Assembly (NCBI GenBank): GCA_041397645.1
Contig: JAWKWE010000004.1
Location: 1,922,001-1,986,000, forward strand
Direction: 5' to 3'
Length of the DNA stretch: 64,000 bases
Source of the DNA: Hyphomicrobiaceae bacterium
Lineage (GTDB): Bacteria; Pseudomonadota; Alphaproteobacteria; Rhizobiales; Hyphomicrobiaceae
Position 1 is the stretch's first letter; every line of letters starts with the position of its first letter. The notes under the pieces were generated by a model, which was given only the letters and a program-made list of their open reading frames with translations, ran no database searches and was not told the DNA's origin. This document shows, piece after piece, positions 8,721 to 16,703 of this stretch. The translations under genes were made by a program, and so were the position numbers.

Positions 8721-8743
8721 AGCCCGCCAGGCAAAGGCGGGCT
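8721..8743 (-). terminator. intrinsic terminator after second pqqA copy
   Basis: Perfect 8-bp inverted repeat AGCCCGCC/GGCGGGCT, 7-base loop, with a run of five A on the + strand (8716-8720) giving the U tract on the leftward transcript. It lies about 100 bases beyond the pqqA stop. Confidence 0.7.
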
Positions 8744-8840
8744 CGGATCATTTCCGGGGGCTTCTCCGGATTTTACAGACGCTAACGGCAGAACGCGGAT
8801 CAAGCCACATTCTGCCGTGCCGTTCAGGCTTTAAACGTCG

Positions 8841-8930
8841 TTAGATGACGTCGATCTCAGCCGGGAGATAGGACGTGACCTCAAGGCCAACTTCCTGCTC
8901 GCGAACGGTGGGCTTCATCCAGGTCTTCAT
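8841..8930 (-). CDS. pqqA: pyrroloquinoline quinone precursor peptide PqqA, copy 2
   Basis: A 29-residue peptide identical to copy 1 except Thr8 for Glu8. Glu17 and Tyr21, the residues joined during PQQ synthesis, are kept in E-V-T-S-Y. The ATG follows GGAGGA; a hairpin terminator follows, so this too is a single-gene unit. The flanking DNA is not alike between the two copies, so the duplication covers little more than the gene. A sequence like an iron-regulator box lies about 55 bases upstream (8985-8998). PQQ is the cofactor of methanol and other alcohol dehydrogenases, which fits a methylotroph; the processing genes must be elsewhere. Confidence 0.9.
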   Translation of the reverse strand: MKTWMKPTVREQEVGLEVTSYLPAEIDVI

Positions 8931-8984
8931 AGTCATTTCCTCCATTCATACGAAAAGGACACCCGTCCTTGCGCCTGTCAAAAA

Positions 8985-8998
8985 GAATAATCATTATC
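8985..8998 (-). promoter_or_regulatory. candidate Fur/Irr-type operator upstream of pqqA copy 2
   Basis: On the pqqA strand the sequence is GATAATGATTATTC, a close match to the first two hexamers of the classical Fur box (GATAAT-GATAAT-CATTATC). It sits about 55 bases before the start codon, where it could overlap the promoter. In alphaproteobacteria such AT-rich boxes may be read by Fur/Mur or Irr. Sequence likeness only. Confidence 0.3.
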
Positions 8999-9183
8999 GG
9001 CGATAACCACAAATCGCATTCATGTGATGCTTTCATAAATTGGCCTTATTCTGATTCCCGGTGATGCCGATGGCGCTCTGTCGCGCCGCGTGGCTATATC
9101 GCTTTGCCGATGACACCTGTAAGGTCGCCAGCAGCGTAATCCAAAATCCTTGTTTGGCTTCAAGCCTCAGGAGATCGAATTCC

Positions 9184-9420
9184 ATGCCCATGCCAGCGTC
9201 AGAAATCGAACGCATGATCAAAGCCGTCCTGCCGGATGCGACGGTGGAAATCACGGACCTGGCAGGAGATGGTGATCACTACGCCGCCCACGTCGTCTCC
9301 TCGTCATTTAAGGGAAAGAGCCGGGTGCAGCAGCACCAGATGGTCTACCAAGCGCTCGGCGGGCGTATGGGCGACGTTCTGCACGCCCTGCAACTCACAA
9401 CCGCGGCGCGAACCGATTGA
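9184..9420 (+). CDS. bolA: BolA/IbaG-family protein
   Basis: A 78-residue single-domain BolA protein from the ATG at 9184, with AGGAGA upstream; the open frame extends left but lacks family features. The class II KH-like fold signature is seen as GDGDHYAAHVVSSSFKGKS followed by a helix with QQH, where the His is the probable Fe-S ligand. BolA proteins form [2Fe-2S]-bridged heterodimers with monothiol glutaredoxins. The next gene, 86 bases downstream and on the same strand, is exactly such a glutaredoxin, and this pair is conserved in alphaproteobacteria. Likely role: iron-sulphur cluster trafficking and iron sensing in the cytoplasm. Confidence 0.94.
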   Translation: MPMPASEIERMIKAVLPDATVEITDLAGDGDHYAAHVVSSSFKGKSRVQQHQMVYQALGGRMGDVLHALQLTTAARTD

Positions 9421-9506
9421 CATTGTCGTGCAATGTCCCAAATGCTGGGGCAATGCGAAATGCGCTGCAAAGCCGCCCTGCCGAAATCGATTCAAGGAGC
9501 CCACCA

Positions 9507-9848
9507 ATGCCGCAAGACGTGACGACTTCGATCTCAAAGACCATCGCCGATAACGACGTGGTGCTTTTCATGAAGGGTACCAAGCAGTTTCCTCAGTGCG
9601 GTTTTTCCGCGACGGCCGCTAAGATCCTTGAACTCCTCGGCGTCCCGTACAAGGACGTAAACGTGTTGGAAGACCAGACCGTGCGCGAGGGCATCAAGAC
9701 CTATTCCAACTGGCCGACCATCCCTCAGCTCTACGTCAAGGGCGAGTTCATCGGCGGATGCGATATCATGCGCGAGATGTACCAGGCTGGCGAACTACAC
9801 GACCTGATCTGCCAGAAGGGCATCCCTCATCAGCATCATCACGGCTGA
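9507..9848 (+). CDS. grxD: monothiol glutaredoxin, Grx4/GrxD family
   Basis: A 113-residue product from the ATG at 9507 with AAGGAG seven bases upstream. The active-site motif is CGFS within QFPQCGFSATA, the mark of class II monothiol glutaredoxins that carry [2Fe-2S] clusters bound by Cys and glutathione. The glutathione-binding features WPTIPQLYVKGEFIGGCD (TVP-like cis-Pro and GG) are also present. The His-rich tail (HQHHH) is a small local feature. It is co-directional with the BolA gene and closed by a terminator at 9909, so the two likely form one operon that delivers Fe-S clusters. Confidence 0.96.
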   Translation: MPQDVTTSISKTIADNDVVLFMKGTKQFPQCGFSATAAKILELLGVPYKDVNVLEDQTVREGIKTYSNWPTIPQLYVKGEFIGGCDIMREMYQAGELHDLICQKGIPHQHHHG

Positions 9849-9908
9849 GCCGGATAGGACCTGCCGACGGCGGCTTTTCGCGTCGCAACGGCGACCAAAA
9901 TCATCGAG

Positions 9909-9936
9909 TGCGGATGCGTAAGCGTCCGCATTTTTT
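9909..9936 (+). terminator. intrinsic terminator after bolA-grxD
   Basis: GC-rich hairpin with arms TGCGGA/TCCGCA and a TGCGTAAGCG centre, followed directly by TTTTTT. It stands about 60 bases after the grxD stop. Confidence 0.75.
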
Positions 9937-10038
9937 ATTGCCTCCCGCCCTGATTTCGCCTCCGCAGCCTTGTTTGAGCAATTGGGGGCGTGTCAGTCTC
10001 AAGCTTGGCCTAAAGCGCTTTCGCGGGATCTCACCTTC

Positions 10039-11133
10039 ATGCTTCAGAGCGGGCGGCGTTTTCTTCTCAGCCTCACGATCCTCACCGCGAGTGTATGCCT
10101 TGCTCTGGGCATCACCCTGCCCATTATCAAGCTGACGAAGTTCGGGCTCTGGACGACGCAACATTCGTTGCTTTCGACGGTGAACGTCCTAATCAACGAA
10201 GGACAGAAATTCCTCGGTATCGTCGTTCTGATTTTTTCAATTGTTCTGCCTGTGACCAAGCTGCTCTACCTGCTGCTGGTCTCAACGCTTCCGCCCGCCG
10301 AGATAGCCCGCCAGAATCGAAGGCTGCGCGCGCTCGAATGGCTCGGCAAGTGGTCGATGCACGACGTTCTGGTGCTGGCGCTCACCATCTTCTTCATCAA
10401 GAGCCAGGGCGTTTACGACGCCACCAGTCTCAACGGCGTCTATTTCTTTACCGCGGCTGTCGTCTTGATGATCCTGGCGTATGCCTGGATCCGCACCGAC
10501 GGTCTGGACCGTGCCACTGCCGAAGGTGTGCCGCCACCAGAACCTCAGCCCGATGTCGCCGCTAAACCGACCTCCAGTTGGCGCAACTTCACGCTGAGCT
10601 TTCTGATCATTCTGGCGACCGTGTTTTTCGCCCTCGGCATCATCATGCCGACCATTCGCTTCACAACGATCTACGTATGGACCAACGAACACTCGATCCT
10701 CACCATCATGTACGCGCTGTTCGAAACACAGGAGTATTTTCTGTGCGCGGTACTGTTCGCTGTGTCGATCTTCTTTCCGTTCATGAAGCTGTTCTATCTG
10801 CTCACGCTGCTTACCTCGCACGACATCGAGCCTGAGTTTCGCAGAAAGTCGATCGCCACGATGGAATGGCTCGGGCGCTACTCGATGACCGACGTTATGG
10901 TACTGGCGCTCATGATCTTCTACGTGAACTCGTCGGGCTACACGGAGGCGCGCGTTCTGCCCGGCGTCTACTTCTTCGCGGCGAGCGCCTTGATGACGAT
11001 GCTGGCCTACGGCTGGGCCAACGCAACGCCAAAGGCGTCGTCCGTTCGCACCAGGACGAAATCGAAGGTAATTGCGCCTTCGGTTTCTCTTGCAACCTCG
11101 CGCGGACGGCGGGTTGCAGTCGGTCCGAAGTAA
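10039..11133 (+). CDS. PqiA-like membrane protein with two paraquat-inducible-protein-A domains
   Basis: A 364-residue inner-membrane protein, from the ATG at 10039; the ribosome binding site is weak and a TTG at 9970 is possible. Two halves repeat the same plan: a polytopic hydrophobic block with the family signature LGKWSMHDVLVLAL in half one (about residues 95-108) and LGRYSMTDVMVLAL in half two (about 275-288). PqiA works with the MCE protein PqiB and the lipoprotein PqiC in lipid transport between the membranes. Here neither pqiB nor pqiC is adjacent, and the usual Cys-x2-Cys rubredoxin-like motifs before each half are missing. It overlaps the next gene by one base (TAATG). Family call firm, function inferred. 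Confidence 0.85.
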   Translation: MLQSGRRFLLSLTILTASVCLALGITLPIIKLTKFGLWTTQHSLLSTVNVLINEGQKFLGIVVLIFSIVLPVTKLLYLLLVSTLPPAEIARQNRRLRALEWLGKWSMHDVLVLALTIFFIKSQGVYDATSLNGVYFFTAAVVLMILAYAWIRTDGLDRATAEGVPPPEPQPDVAAKPTSSWRNFTLSFLIILATVFFALGIIMPTIRFTTIYVWTNEHSILTIMYALFETQEYFLCAVLFAVSIFFPFMKLFYLLTLLTSHDIEPEFRRKSIATMEWLGRYSMTDVMVLALMIFYVNSSGYTEARVLPGVYFFAASALMTMLAYGWANATPKASSVRTRTKSKVIAPSVSLATSRGRRVAVGPK

Positions 11134-11651
11134 TGGACGGCCTGCTCGACAGCGCGACGGAACTTGTGCAGTGGGCGTGGGCTCGCCACCATAACATTTT
11201 GAGCTGGTACGTTCGGCCGCTGCTTCTCATTCCGATGGGATATTTCGCCTGGAAACGCAGCCTCACCGGCATCGTCGTTTCGTTTCTGGCGTTGTTGTCC
11301 AGCATGGCGTGGTTTCCCGCTCCGCAGTCCCCCGATCCGCGAGTGGAGGCTCTGTTGGCCGCCGAAAAGGCCTATCTGCTGGGTCCCTGGCCGTGGTGGA
11401 AATTCCTCATCACGTTCGCAGGCGCTGCATCGCTGATTACGATGTGCGTTGCATTCTGGATGCGCTCCTGGAAGCTTGGCCTTGTGGTCGTAACAGCCAT
11501 CATGGTCGCTAAGATTGCCTGGACCTACGTGTTCACCGGAGCAGACGCCGCAGGAAAACTCGTCCTGCCCGCTCTTGTCGGCACGTTCGCCGTCAATGCG
11601 GCCATAGTGCTTGCCGTGCGCTACGCAAAGACCCTAGACAAGCAGCCTTAG
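11133..11651 (+). CDS. conserved-looking membrane protein, unknown function
   Basis: A 172-residue protein whose ATG shares a base with the stop of the PqiA-like gene (TAATG), which means translational coupling and joint function is likely. Hydrophobic helices are seen at about residues 24-40, 44-62, 92-112, 115-135 and 145-165, giving four or five membrane passes. No recognised domain. A Trp-rich loop (GPWPWWKF) precedes the third helix. It ends at a bidirectional terminator shared with rpsD. As it is coupled to a PqiA-like gene, a role in envelope lipid handling is possible but unproven. Confidence 0.78.
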   Translation: MDGLLDSATELVQWAWARHHNILSWYVRPLLLIPMGYFAWKRSLTGIVVSFLALLSSMAWFPAPQSPDPRVEALLAAEKAYLLGPWPWWKFLITFAGAASLITMCVAFWMRSWKLGLVVVTAIMVAKIAWTYVFTGADAAGKLVLPALVGTFAVNAAIVLAVRYAKTLDKQP

Positions 11652-11688
11652 GAAGCACGGCCCTTAGAGCCAGTCGACCCAGAATAGA

Positions 11689-11716
11689 AAAAGGCCGCCT
11701 GATGAGACGGCCTTTT
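11689..11716. terminator. bidirectional intrinsic terminator
   Basis: Perfect 9-bp inverted repeat AAAAGGCCG/CGGCCTTTT with a 10-base loop, placed between the convergent membrane-protein gene and rpsD. The arms supply the A and T runs needed in either direction. Confidence 0.82.
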
Positions 11717-11751
11717 CCAAATCGAATTTTGAAACGGCGCGATTGGCCCAA

Positions 11752-12369
11752 TTAGCGCGAGTAGAACTCGACCACCAGATTGGGTTCCATCGTGACCGGA
11801 TAGGGCACGTCGGAGAGCGCAGGGACGCGCACGAGCTTTGCCGTCATCTTGTTGTGGTCGGCATCGACGTAGTCCGGCACGTCGCGCTCGGTGCTCTTGA
11901 TGGCTTCAAGAACGAGCGCCATCTGGCGAGCCTTTTCGCGAACCTCGACAACGTCGCCGATGCGCAGACGGTAGGAGGGAACGGTTACGCGCTGGCCGTT
12001 AACCGATACGTGGCCGTGGCTGACGAACTGGCGCGCGGCGAACACGGTCGGCACGAACTTGGAGCGGTAGACGAGCGCGTCGAGACGGCGCTCCAGAAGA
12101 CCGATGATGTGCTCCGAAGTCGAGCCCTTGGCGCGCGATGCTTCGTCGTAGATTTTGCGGAACTGACGCTCGGAGATCGAGGCGTAGTAGCCTTTCAGCT
12201 TTTGCTTGGCTTTGAGCTGCTGGCCGAAGTCCGACAGCTTGCCTGCGCGGCGTTCGCCATGCTGGCCGGGACGGCTCTCGCGGCGATTGAGCGGGCTCTT
12301 CGGGCGGCCCCAGATGTTCTCGCCCAGGCGGCGGTCGATCTTATGTTTGGCGCGGACGCGCTTGGTCAT
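11752..12369 (-). CDS. rpsD: 30S ribosomal protein S4
   Basis: The 205-residue product matches S4 over its whole length. It has the N-terminal basic segment starting [15 protein letters not shown], the S4 helical domain with Arg/Lys-rich RNA contacts ([18 protein letters not shown] region, about 48-65), the S4 RNA-binding fold (about 95-155, [11 protein letters not shown]...SHGHVSVNG) and the C-terminal end VVEFYSR. S4 nucleates 16S rRNA folding in the small subunit. The gene stands alone, not in the alpha operon, as is usual in alphaproteobacteria. Confidence 0.99.
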   Translation of the reverse strand: MTKRVRAKHKIDRRLGENIWGRPKSPLNRRESRPGQHGERRAGKLSDFGQQLKAKQKLKGYYASISERQFRKIYDEASRAKGSTSEHIIGLLERRLDALVYRSKFVPTVFAARQFVSHGHVSVNGQRVTVPSYRLRIGDVVEVREKARQMALVLEAIKSTERDVPDYVDADHNKMTAKLVRVPALSDVPYPVTMEPNLVVEFYSR

Positions 12370-12635
12370 GGTCTAGCACTCCATTTGAGTTGCATCGCCC
12401 CGGATTGGATCTGGGAACGAAAGTTTTGGAGCGCCCCCTCCTCTGTCCTGGCAAAACCGAAAAATCGGCTGCCAGACCGACAGGCCTAGGACCTTGGGTC
12501 ACGCCAGAGAACGGCGTGCCTGACTTCCTCGCCACGGGTGCGCAAAAGCAACGCGGGCCAAAACGGCCCGCGAAGCTCAGGTCTGATACCGGGGTCTGGG
12601 TCCTGCGTCAAGCTTCTGAGGCGGACCCGCCCGGT

Positions 12636-13259
12636 TTATTTCTTTGCCGGGGCGGCAGCCTTCGCCGTCGAACCCGTGGTGGTAGCCGGATCGGCTCCTG
12701 CGGCCTTCTGAGCTGGCTGCGGGCCGGATTGGACGTAAGCCACAATCAACTCCTTGACCTTCTTGCGCTGCTCGTCAGTGCAGGTCTGAACCGGGCCCTT
12801 CTTTTCCTCTTCAACGACGACTTCCTTGTCGCCCTGCTTCTCTACCAACTTGATCTTGCCGGTCAGCAGCATGACGGTCGTGAGGTGAAGCTGGCTGATG
12901 TACACCAGCTGCTGAGGCGTCCATTTGCCCTTGACTTCTTCACGCCGCATCATCGAACGGTGATTGGCGATTTGCTCGTCGGCAAGGTCACAGATCTGAG
13001 CGTGCGCCGACAAACGGCCCACCTTGATGACGTCGCGAGCGACGTCGATAGGAATCATGACCTGTTCGCGCTTTTTCTTGTCGATCTGAATAACGGTGCC
13101 ATCTGGCCTGGAAAACTGCTGAGGCGTCAGCGACCAAGCGAAATCCATGAACGATTTGACGGCCATTTCACTCAATTCCTGCGCCGAGGCAGCGGCCACC
13201 GGCACCAGAAAAGAGAGCGCAAACGCTCCCGCCAAAACTTTCCCCGCCCTCGTTTTCAT
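12636..13259 (-). CDS. exported protein of unknown function
   Basis: A 207-residue product from the ATG at 13259, with GGAGATAGTG just upstream. A clear signal peptide (basic MKTRAGK, hydrophobic 8-24, cleavage at ASA-Q near residue 26) leads to a mostly helical, charged mature part. Two Cys (about residues 90 and 165) could form a disulphide. The last 30 residues are Ala/Lys/Pro/Thr-rich. No family is recognised. It resembles in style the exported proteins of this genome with Ala-rich tails (for instance the DUF2147 protein). Probably periplasmic. Confidence 0.75.
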   Translation of the reverse strand: MKTRAGKVLAGAFALSFLVPVAAASAQELSEMAVKSFMDFAWSLTPQQFSRPDGTVIQIDKKKREQVMIPIDVARDVIKVGRLSAHAQICDLADEQIANHRSMMRREEVKGKWTPQQLVYISQLHLTTVMLLTGKIKLVEKQGDKEVVVEEEKKGPVQTCTDEQRKKVKELIVAYVQSGPQPAQKAAGADPATTTGSTAKAAAPAKK

Positions 13260-13411
13260 CACTATCTCCAAAAGTGCCACGTAACTCTTGTTATGCGCCC
13301 CAAAAAGGCGAAATTGGCCCCGGCGAGCATTTTTGCCCGCCGATCAGGCTCAGTGTTGCCGTTTCAATTGGCATCTTCGATTGGCATCGCTCAGCCCAAA
13401 ACTTGTCGAGA

Positions 13412-14656
13412 TCAAGGCGTCTCTCCAGGCGGTTTTCGGGCGCGTCCTTTGCCCTGTGCGAGAGTGGCAACAATACCACGAAGGGTTCTGACCTCCTGAT
13501 CGGTGGCATTGGCGCGCAAAAAGAACGTGCGCAGGTTATTCACAACCGTGGGCCTCTTATGTTGAGGATTGAAGAACCCCAAGCGTTCCAGTTCCTCCTC
13601 CAAGTGCTGGAAAAGTCCTGTCAATTCAGCCTTCGTGGCAGGCCGGTCGTCCCCCATGTACAGGCCCTCGGTCAGCGGCTTTTCATAAGTAGTAACCCGC
13701 CCCAGGCTCGCCTGTGGCGACCCACGCATCCATTCGTAGCCCGTTAGTAACACAGCCTGTGCCAGATTGAGCGAGGCGAAGCGGGAATTAACCGGAATCA
13801 TAATTAGGGCGTCGGCGTTCGCGACCTCGCCCGTTTCGAGCCCATTACGCTCTCGGCCGAACAGTATGCCGCAGCGTTCTCCACGGCTGATATGCGTGCG
13901 TATTTCAGCGAGGGCCTGCTCGGGAGTAAGGACGGGCTTCCTAAGGTCGCGCTGGCGGGCGGTAGTAGCGGCGACCCAATTGAGATCGGCAATGCCATCT
14001 TCGAGCGTTTCATAAGCCTTAGCGTCATCAATGATGTAATTGGCGCCCGACGCGGCGATGCGCGCCTTCTCATTGGGCCAGCCGTCGCGCGGGTTCACGA
14101 GACGTAAATCATCCAGCCCGAAATTGGCGCACGCCCTCGCCACCATACCGATGTTGTCGGCCAACTGGGGCTCCATGAGGATGATGGAGGGCGTCTCGCC
14201 CTCATCTGCGACCGGCTCGCCCTGGATGTGCATACGGCGCAGCCCGTGACGCAGCTTGCGGATGACGCGACGGGCCCAAAACCAGTAGTTTTCGCCCGAC
14301 CATTGCCGGGTAAGGCTTTCAAGGCAGGGAGTGCTAACTGTTTCAACACCCTCGCCCTTAAGCCGCACACGGCCGTCCCCGACGATCACTTCCTTTTTGG
14401 AAAGAATGTATTGGTCCAGGGTTTCAAGACCCAGCATCTCGGTACGTCGTTTGCAGCCCGGACACGACACGTTATCAGACGCACAGCGCACCTCCGCGCA
14501 GTACTGAAGCACCGGCTCCAACGTCTCGCGCGTCAAGCCAGGGATGGCCAGTTCCTTCAATCCCTGATCGATGGTCGACACATGGCAGACATGGATAATG
14601 GCGCCAACGGACCTGCCCGCCACGCGGGGTTCGTGCTCTTCAAACGATATCTGCAT
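13412..14656 (-). CDS. trmJ: TrmJ-type SPOUT RNA methyltransferase with DUF433-like N-terminal extension
   Basis: The frame codes for 414 residues. From about residue 142 it is a full-length (273-residue) TrmJ/SpoU-class methyltransferase: PSIILMEPQLADNIGMVARA opens the SPOUT domain, and CGILFGRERNGLE and SLNLAQAVLL are the SAM-binding trefoil knot motifs. TrmJ methylates the 2'-O of nucleotide 32 in tRNA. The first 140 residues are not part of TrmJ. Residues 3-58 look like a DUF433 helix-turn-helix (PRVAGRSVG ... GLTRETLEPVLQYC), followed by a C-x7-C-x2-C cluster (residues 57-68) that could bind zinc. An internal ATG at 14233 would give plain TrmJ, but it lacks a good ribosome binding site, while there is no stop between the two parts. 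Either a real fusion or two genes joined by a frameshift. Confidence 0.85.
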   Translation of the reverse strand: MQISFEEHEPRVAGRSVGAIIHVCHVSTIDQGLKELAIPGLTRETLEPVLQYCAEVRCASDNVSCPGCKRRTEMLGLETLDQYILSKKEVIVGDGRVRLKGEGVETVSTPCLESLTRQWSGENYWFWARRVIRKLRHGLRRMHIQGEPVADEGETPSIILMEPQLADNIGMVARACANFGLDDLRLVNPRDGWPNEKARIAASGANYIIDDAKAYETLEDGIADLNWVAATTARQRDLRKPVLTPEQALAEIRTHISRGERCGILFGRERNGLETGEVANADALIMIPVNSRFASLNLAQAVLLTGYEWMRGSPQASLGRVTTYEKPLTEGLYMGDDRPATKAELTGLFQHLEEELERLGFFNPQHKRPTVVNNLRTFFLRANATDQEVRTLRGIVATLAQGKGRARKPPGETP

Positions 14657-14863
14657 CCGAATTCTTCACTATTGGGTAGACCGCGCCGCGCGCTGGCTTG
14701 GGCTATAGCCAATTGCGCCGCCAAACGCCAACCGGGGCGCGTAAGGGCTTGGTGGGGCCATTTCGACAATGGTCGGGACTTGGCGGCGCGCCATACGACC
14801 TTTATGGTGCAGCGCATCAATCACGCAAAAACATCAAAGCCCTAAAATAAAGGCCTGCCACGC

Positions 14864-16078
14864 ATGGACAAAATCAAGGTGACGGGAACCGTCGTCGAAC
14901 TCGATGGCGATGAGATGACGCGCATCATCTGGCAACTCATCAAAGACAAGCTGATCCACCCCTACCTCGACGTCAACTTGGAATACTACGATCTCGGCAT
15001 CGAGACGCGCGACAAGACCAACGATCAGATCACCATCGACGCAGCTCACGCCATCAAAAAGCATGGCGTCGGCGTGAAGTGCGCAACCATCACGCCGGAT
15101 GAAGCGCGCGTGAAAGAGTTTAGCCTCAAGGAAATGTGGAAGAGCCCCAACGGCACCATCCGCAACATCCTCGGCGGCGTCATCTTCCGCGAGCCGATCA
15201 TTGCCAAGAATGTGCCGCGGCTCGTGCCGGGGTGGACGCAGCCCATCATCGTCGGCCGTCATGCCTACGGCGACCAATACCGCGCGACCGACTTCAAGTT
15301 TCCCGGCAAGGGCAAGCTCACGATCAAGTTCGTTGGCGAAGACGGCCAGACAATCGAGAAGGAAGTCTTCAACGCGCCGAGTTCCGGCATAGCGATGGCG
15401 ATGTACAATCTCGACGAGTCGATCCGCGAATTTGCACGCGCGTCTCTCAACTACGGCTTGAACCGCAACTATCCCGTCTATTTGTCCACCAAGAACACGA
15501 TCCTCAAAGCCTACGATGGCCGCTTCAAGGATATCTTCCAGGAGGTCTACGACGCGGAATTCAAGACCGAGTTCGAAAAGCGCAAGCTCGTCTACGAACA
15601 CCGCCTCATCGATGACATGGTGGCTTCGGCGCTCAAGTGGTCGGGCGGCTACGTCTGGGCGTGCAAGAACTACGACGGCGACGTTCAGTCCGATACCGTC
15701 GCGCAGGGCTTTGGCTCACTCGGCCTGATGACCAGCGTTCTGATGACGCCCGACGGCAAGACTGTCGAAGCGGAAGCTGCGCACGGCACGGTTACGCGCC
15801 ACTATCGCGAACATCAAAAAGGCAAGGAGACGTCTACGAACTCCATTGCCTCGATCTTCGCCTGGACGCGCGGCCTTGCACATCGCGCCAAGCTCGACAA
15901 CAACGAAGCGCTCGCCAAGTTCGCCAACACGCTGGAGAAAGTGTGCGTCGATACCGTCGAGGCCGGCGCCATGACCAAGGACCTCGCGCTCCTCGTCGGG
16001 CCCGAGCAAAAGTGGCTCTCCACCGGGGGCTTCCTCGACAAGGTTGATGAGAACCTGAAAAAGGCGATGTCTGCCTAA
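14864..16078 (+). CDS. icd: NADP-dependent isocitrate dehydrogenase
   Basis: Oxidises isocitrate to 2-oxoglutarate and CO2 in the TCA cycle, making NADPH. The 404-residue product is the eukaryote-like homodimeric type II enzyme common in alphaproteobacteria rather than the E. coli type: it starts [19 protein letters not shown], carries the substrate segment SPNGTIRN with the Ser/Asn/Arg contacts, the metal-binding YDGDVQSD (Asp residues) and the cofactor segment [12 protein letters not shown]. Single gene, divergent from trmJ, with a strong terminator directly downstream. Confidence 0.98.
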   Translation: MDKIKVTGTVVELDGDEMTRIIWQLIKDKLIHPYLDVNLEYYDLGIETRDKTNDQITIDAAHAIKKHGVGVKCATITPDEARVKEFSLKEMWKSPNGTIRNILGGVIFREPIIAKNVPRLVPGWTQPIIVGRHAYGDQYRATDFKFPGKGKLTIKFVGEDGQTIEKEVFNAPSSGIAMAMYNLDESIREFARASLNYGLNRNYPVYLSTKNTILKAYDGRFKDIFQEVYDAEFKTEFEKRKLVYEHRLIDDMVASALKWSGGYVWACKNYDGDVQSDTVAQGFGSLGLMTSVLMTPDGKTVEAEAAHGTVTRHYREHQKGKETSTNSIASIFAWTRGLAHRAKLDNNEALAKFANTLEKVCVDTVEAGAMTKDLALLVGPEQKWLSTGGFLDKVDENLKKAMSA

Positions 16079-16104
16079 TTCAAGTTCGCAAGATACGCAT
16101 ACAT

Positions 16105-16140
16105 AAGGGCGGCTCGTTTGAGCCGCCCTTTTTTCTTTTT
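16105..16140 (+). terminator. intrinsic terminator after icd
   Basis: Perfect 10-bp inverted repeat AAGGGCGGCT/AGCCGCCCTT, 6-base loop, followed by TTTTCTTTTT; 26 bases after the icd stop. Confidence 0.92.
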
Positions 16141-16203
16141 GAAGCTTCTTTTTGAAGCACCGGGGAAATTCGCGCCGAATGGAATCCAGACCGCGCGAAC
16201 ACG

Positions 16204-16551
16204 TCACGGACATTCTTTGGCGCGCAGGTAGCGCGTATGCATCCAACCGCGCAGGGTTCCATCTCCTGTGCTGACGGACACGCGGCACCAGCTTCCTCGG
16301 CACTTGCCGTCAAGAGCGATGATAGGACCATCTTGCGCCGTCGTGCTCATCACGATACGTGCGCGCCCGTTCGGGTCGGCGCGAAGGTTCAAGACGTCTC
16401 CTGGCGGCACGTTGACCACGTCAAAGCAAGTGCCCTCGCTTGTAGCCCGTGCCACACCCGAAAACGAGATTGTCAGCGTGGCTGCAAAAATGAATATGGA
16501 CCACGACGATCGCAATCGGAACCTCCACGCAATACTACCGAATTGGGACAC
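16204..16551 (-). CDS. exported SH3-domain protein
   Basis: A 115-residue product with a signal peptide (hydrophobic residues 17-32, likely cleavage after ARA at 36). The rest is one bacterial SH3-like domain (about 40-112), recognised by VLNLRADPNGRARIV, a short mid-part and the closing pattern WCRVSV...GTLRGWMHTRYLR. Such domains in the periplasm often bind peptidoglycan or protein partners. Four Cys probably pair into two disulphides. No enzymatic domain is attached. It is convergent with icd and divergent from the pirin gene. Confidence 0.85.
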   Translation of the reverse strand: MSQFGSIAWRFRLRSSWSIFIFAATLTISFSGVARATSEGTCFDVVNVPPGDVLNLRADPNGRARIVMSTTAQDGPIIALDGKCRGSWCRVSVSTGDGTLRGWMHTRYLRAKECP

Positions 16552-16703
16552 GATAGCAGCAATTTGTGCCCTGACGCCACCGCCTGACAGTTACCTCCGT
16601 GTGCCTATGAGCTTTGTCGCGGCCCCATTGAATCGGGACAACAGCAGACGACATTTACGCTCACTTAGGCCAACTACGAAGGCCACCAGAAAGGAGGTGC
16701 ATA

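Noticed and set aside
11752..12369. Long rightward frame over rpsD (to 12489)
   Set aside because: Antisense shadow of ribosomal protein S4.
12390..13499. 369-codon rightward frame over the exported-protein gene
   Set aside because: Shadow frame; the leftward gene has signal peptide, ribosome binding site and normal composition.
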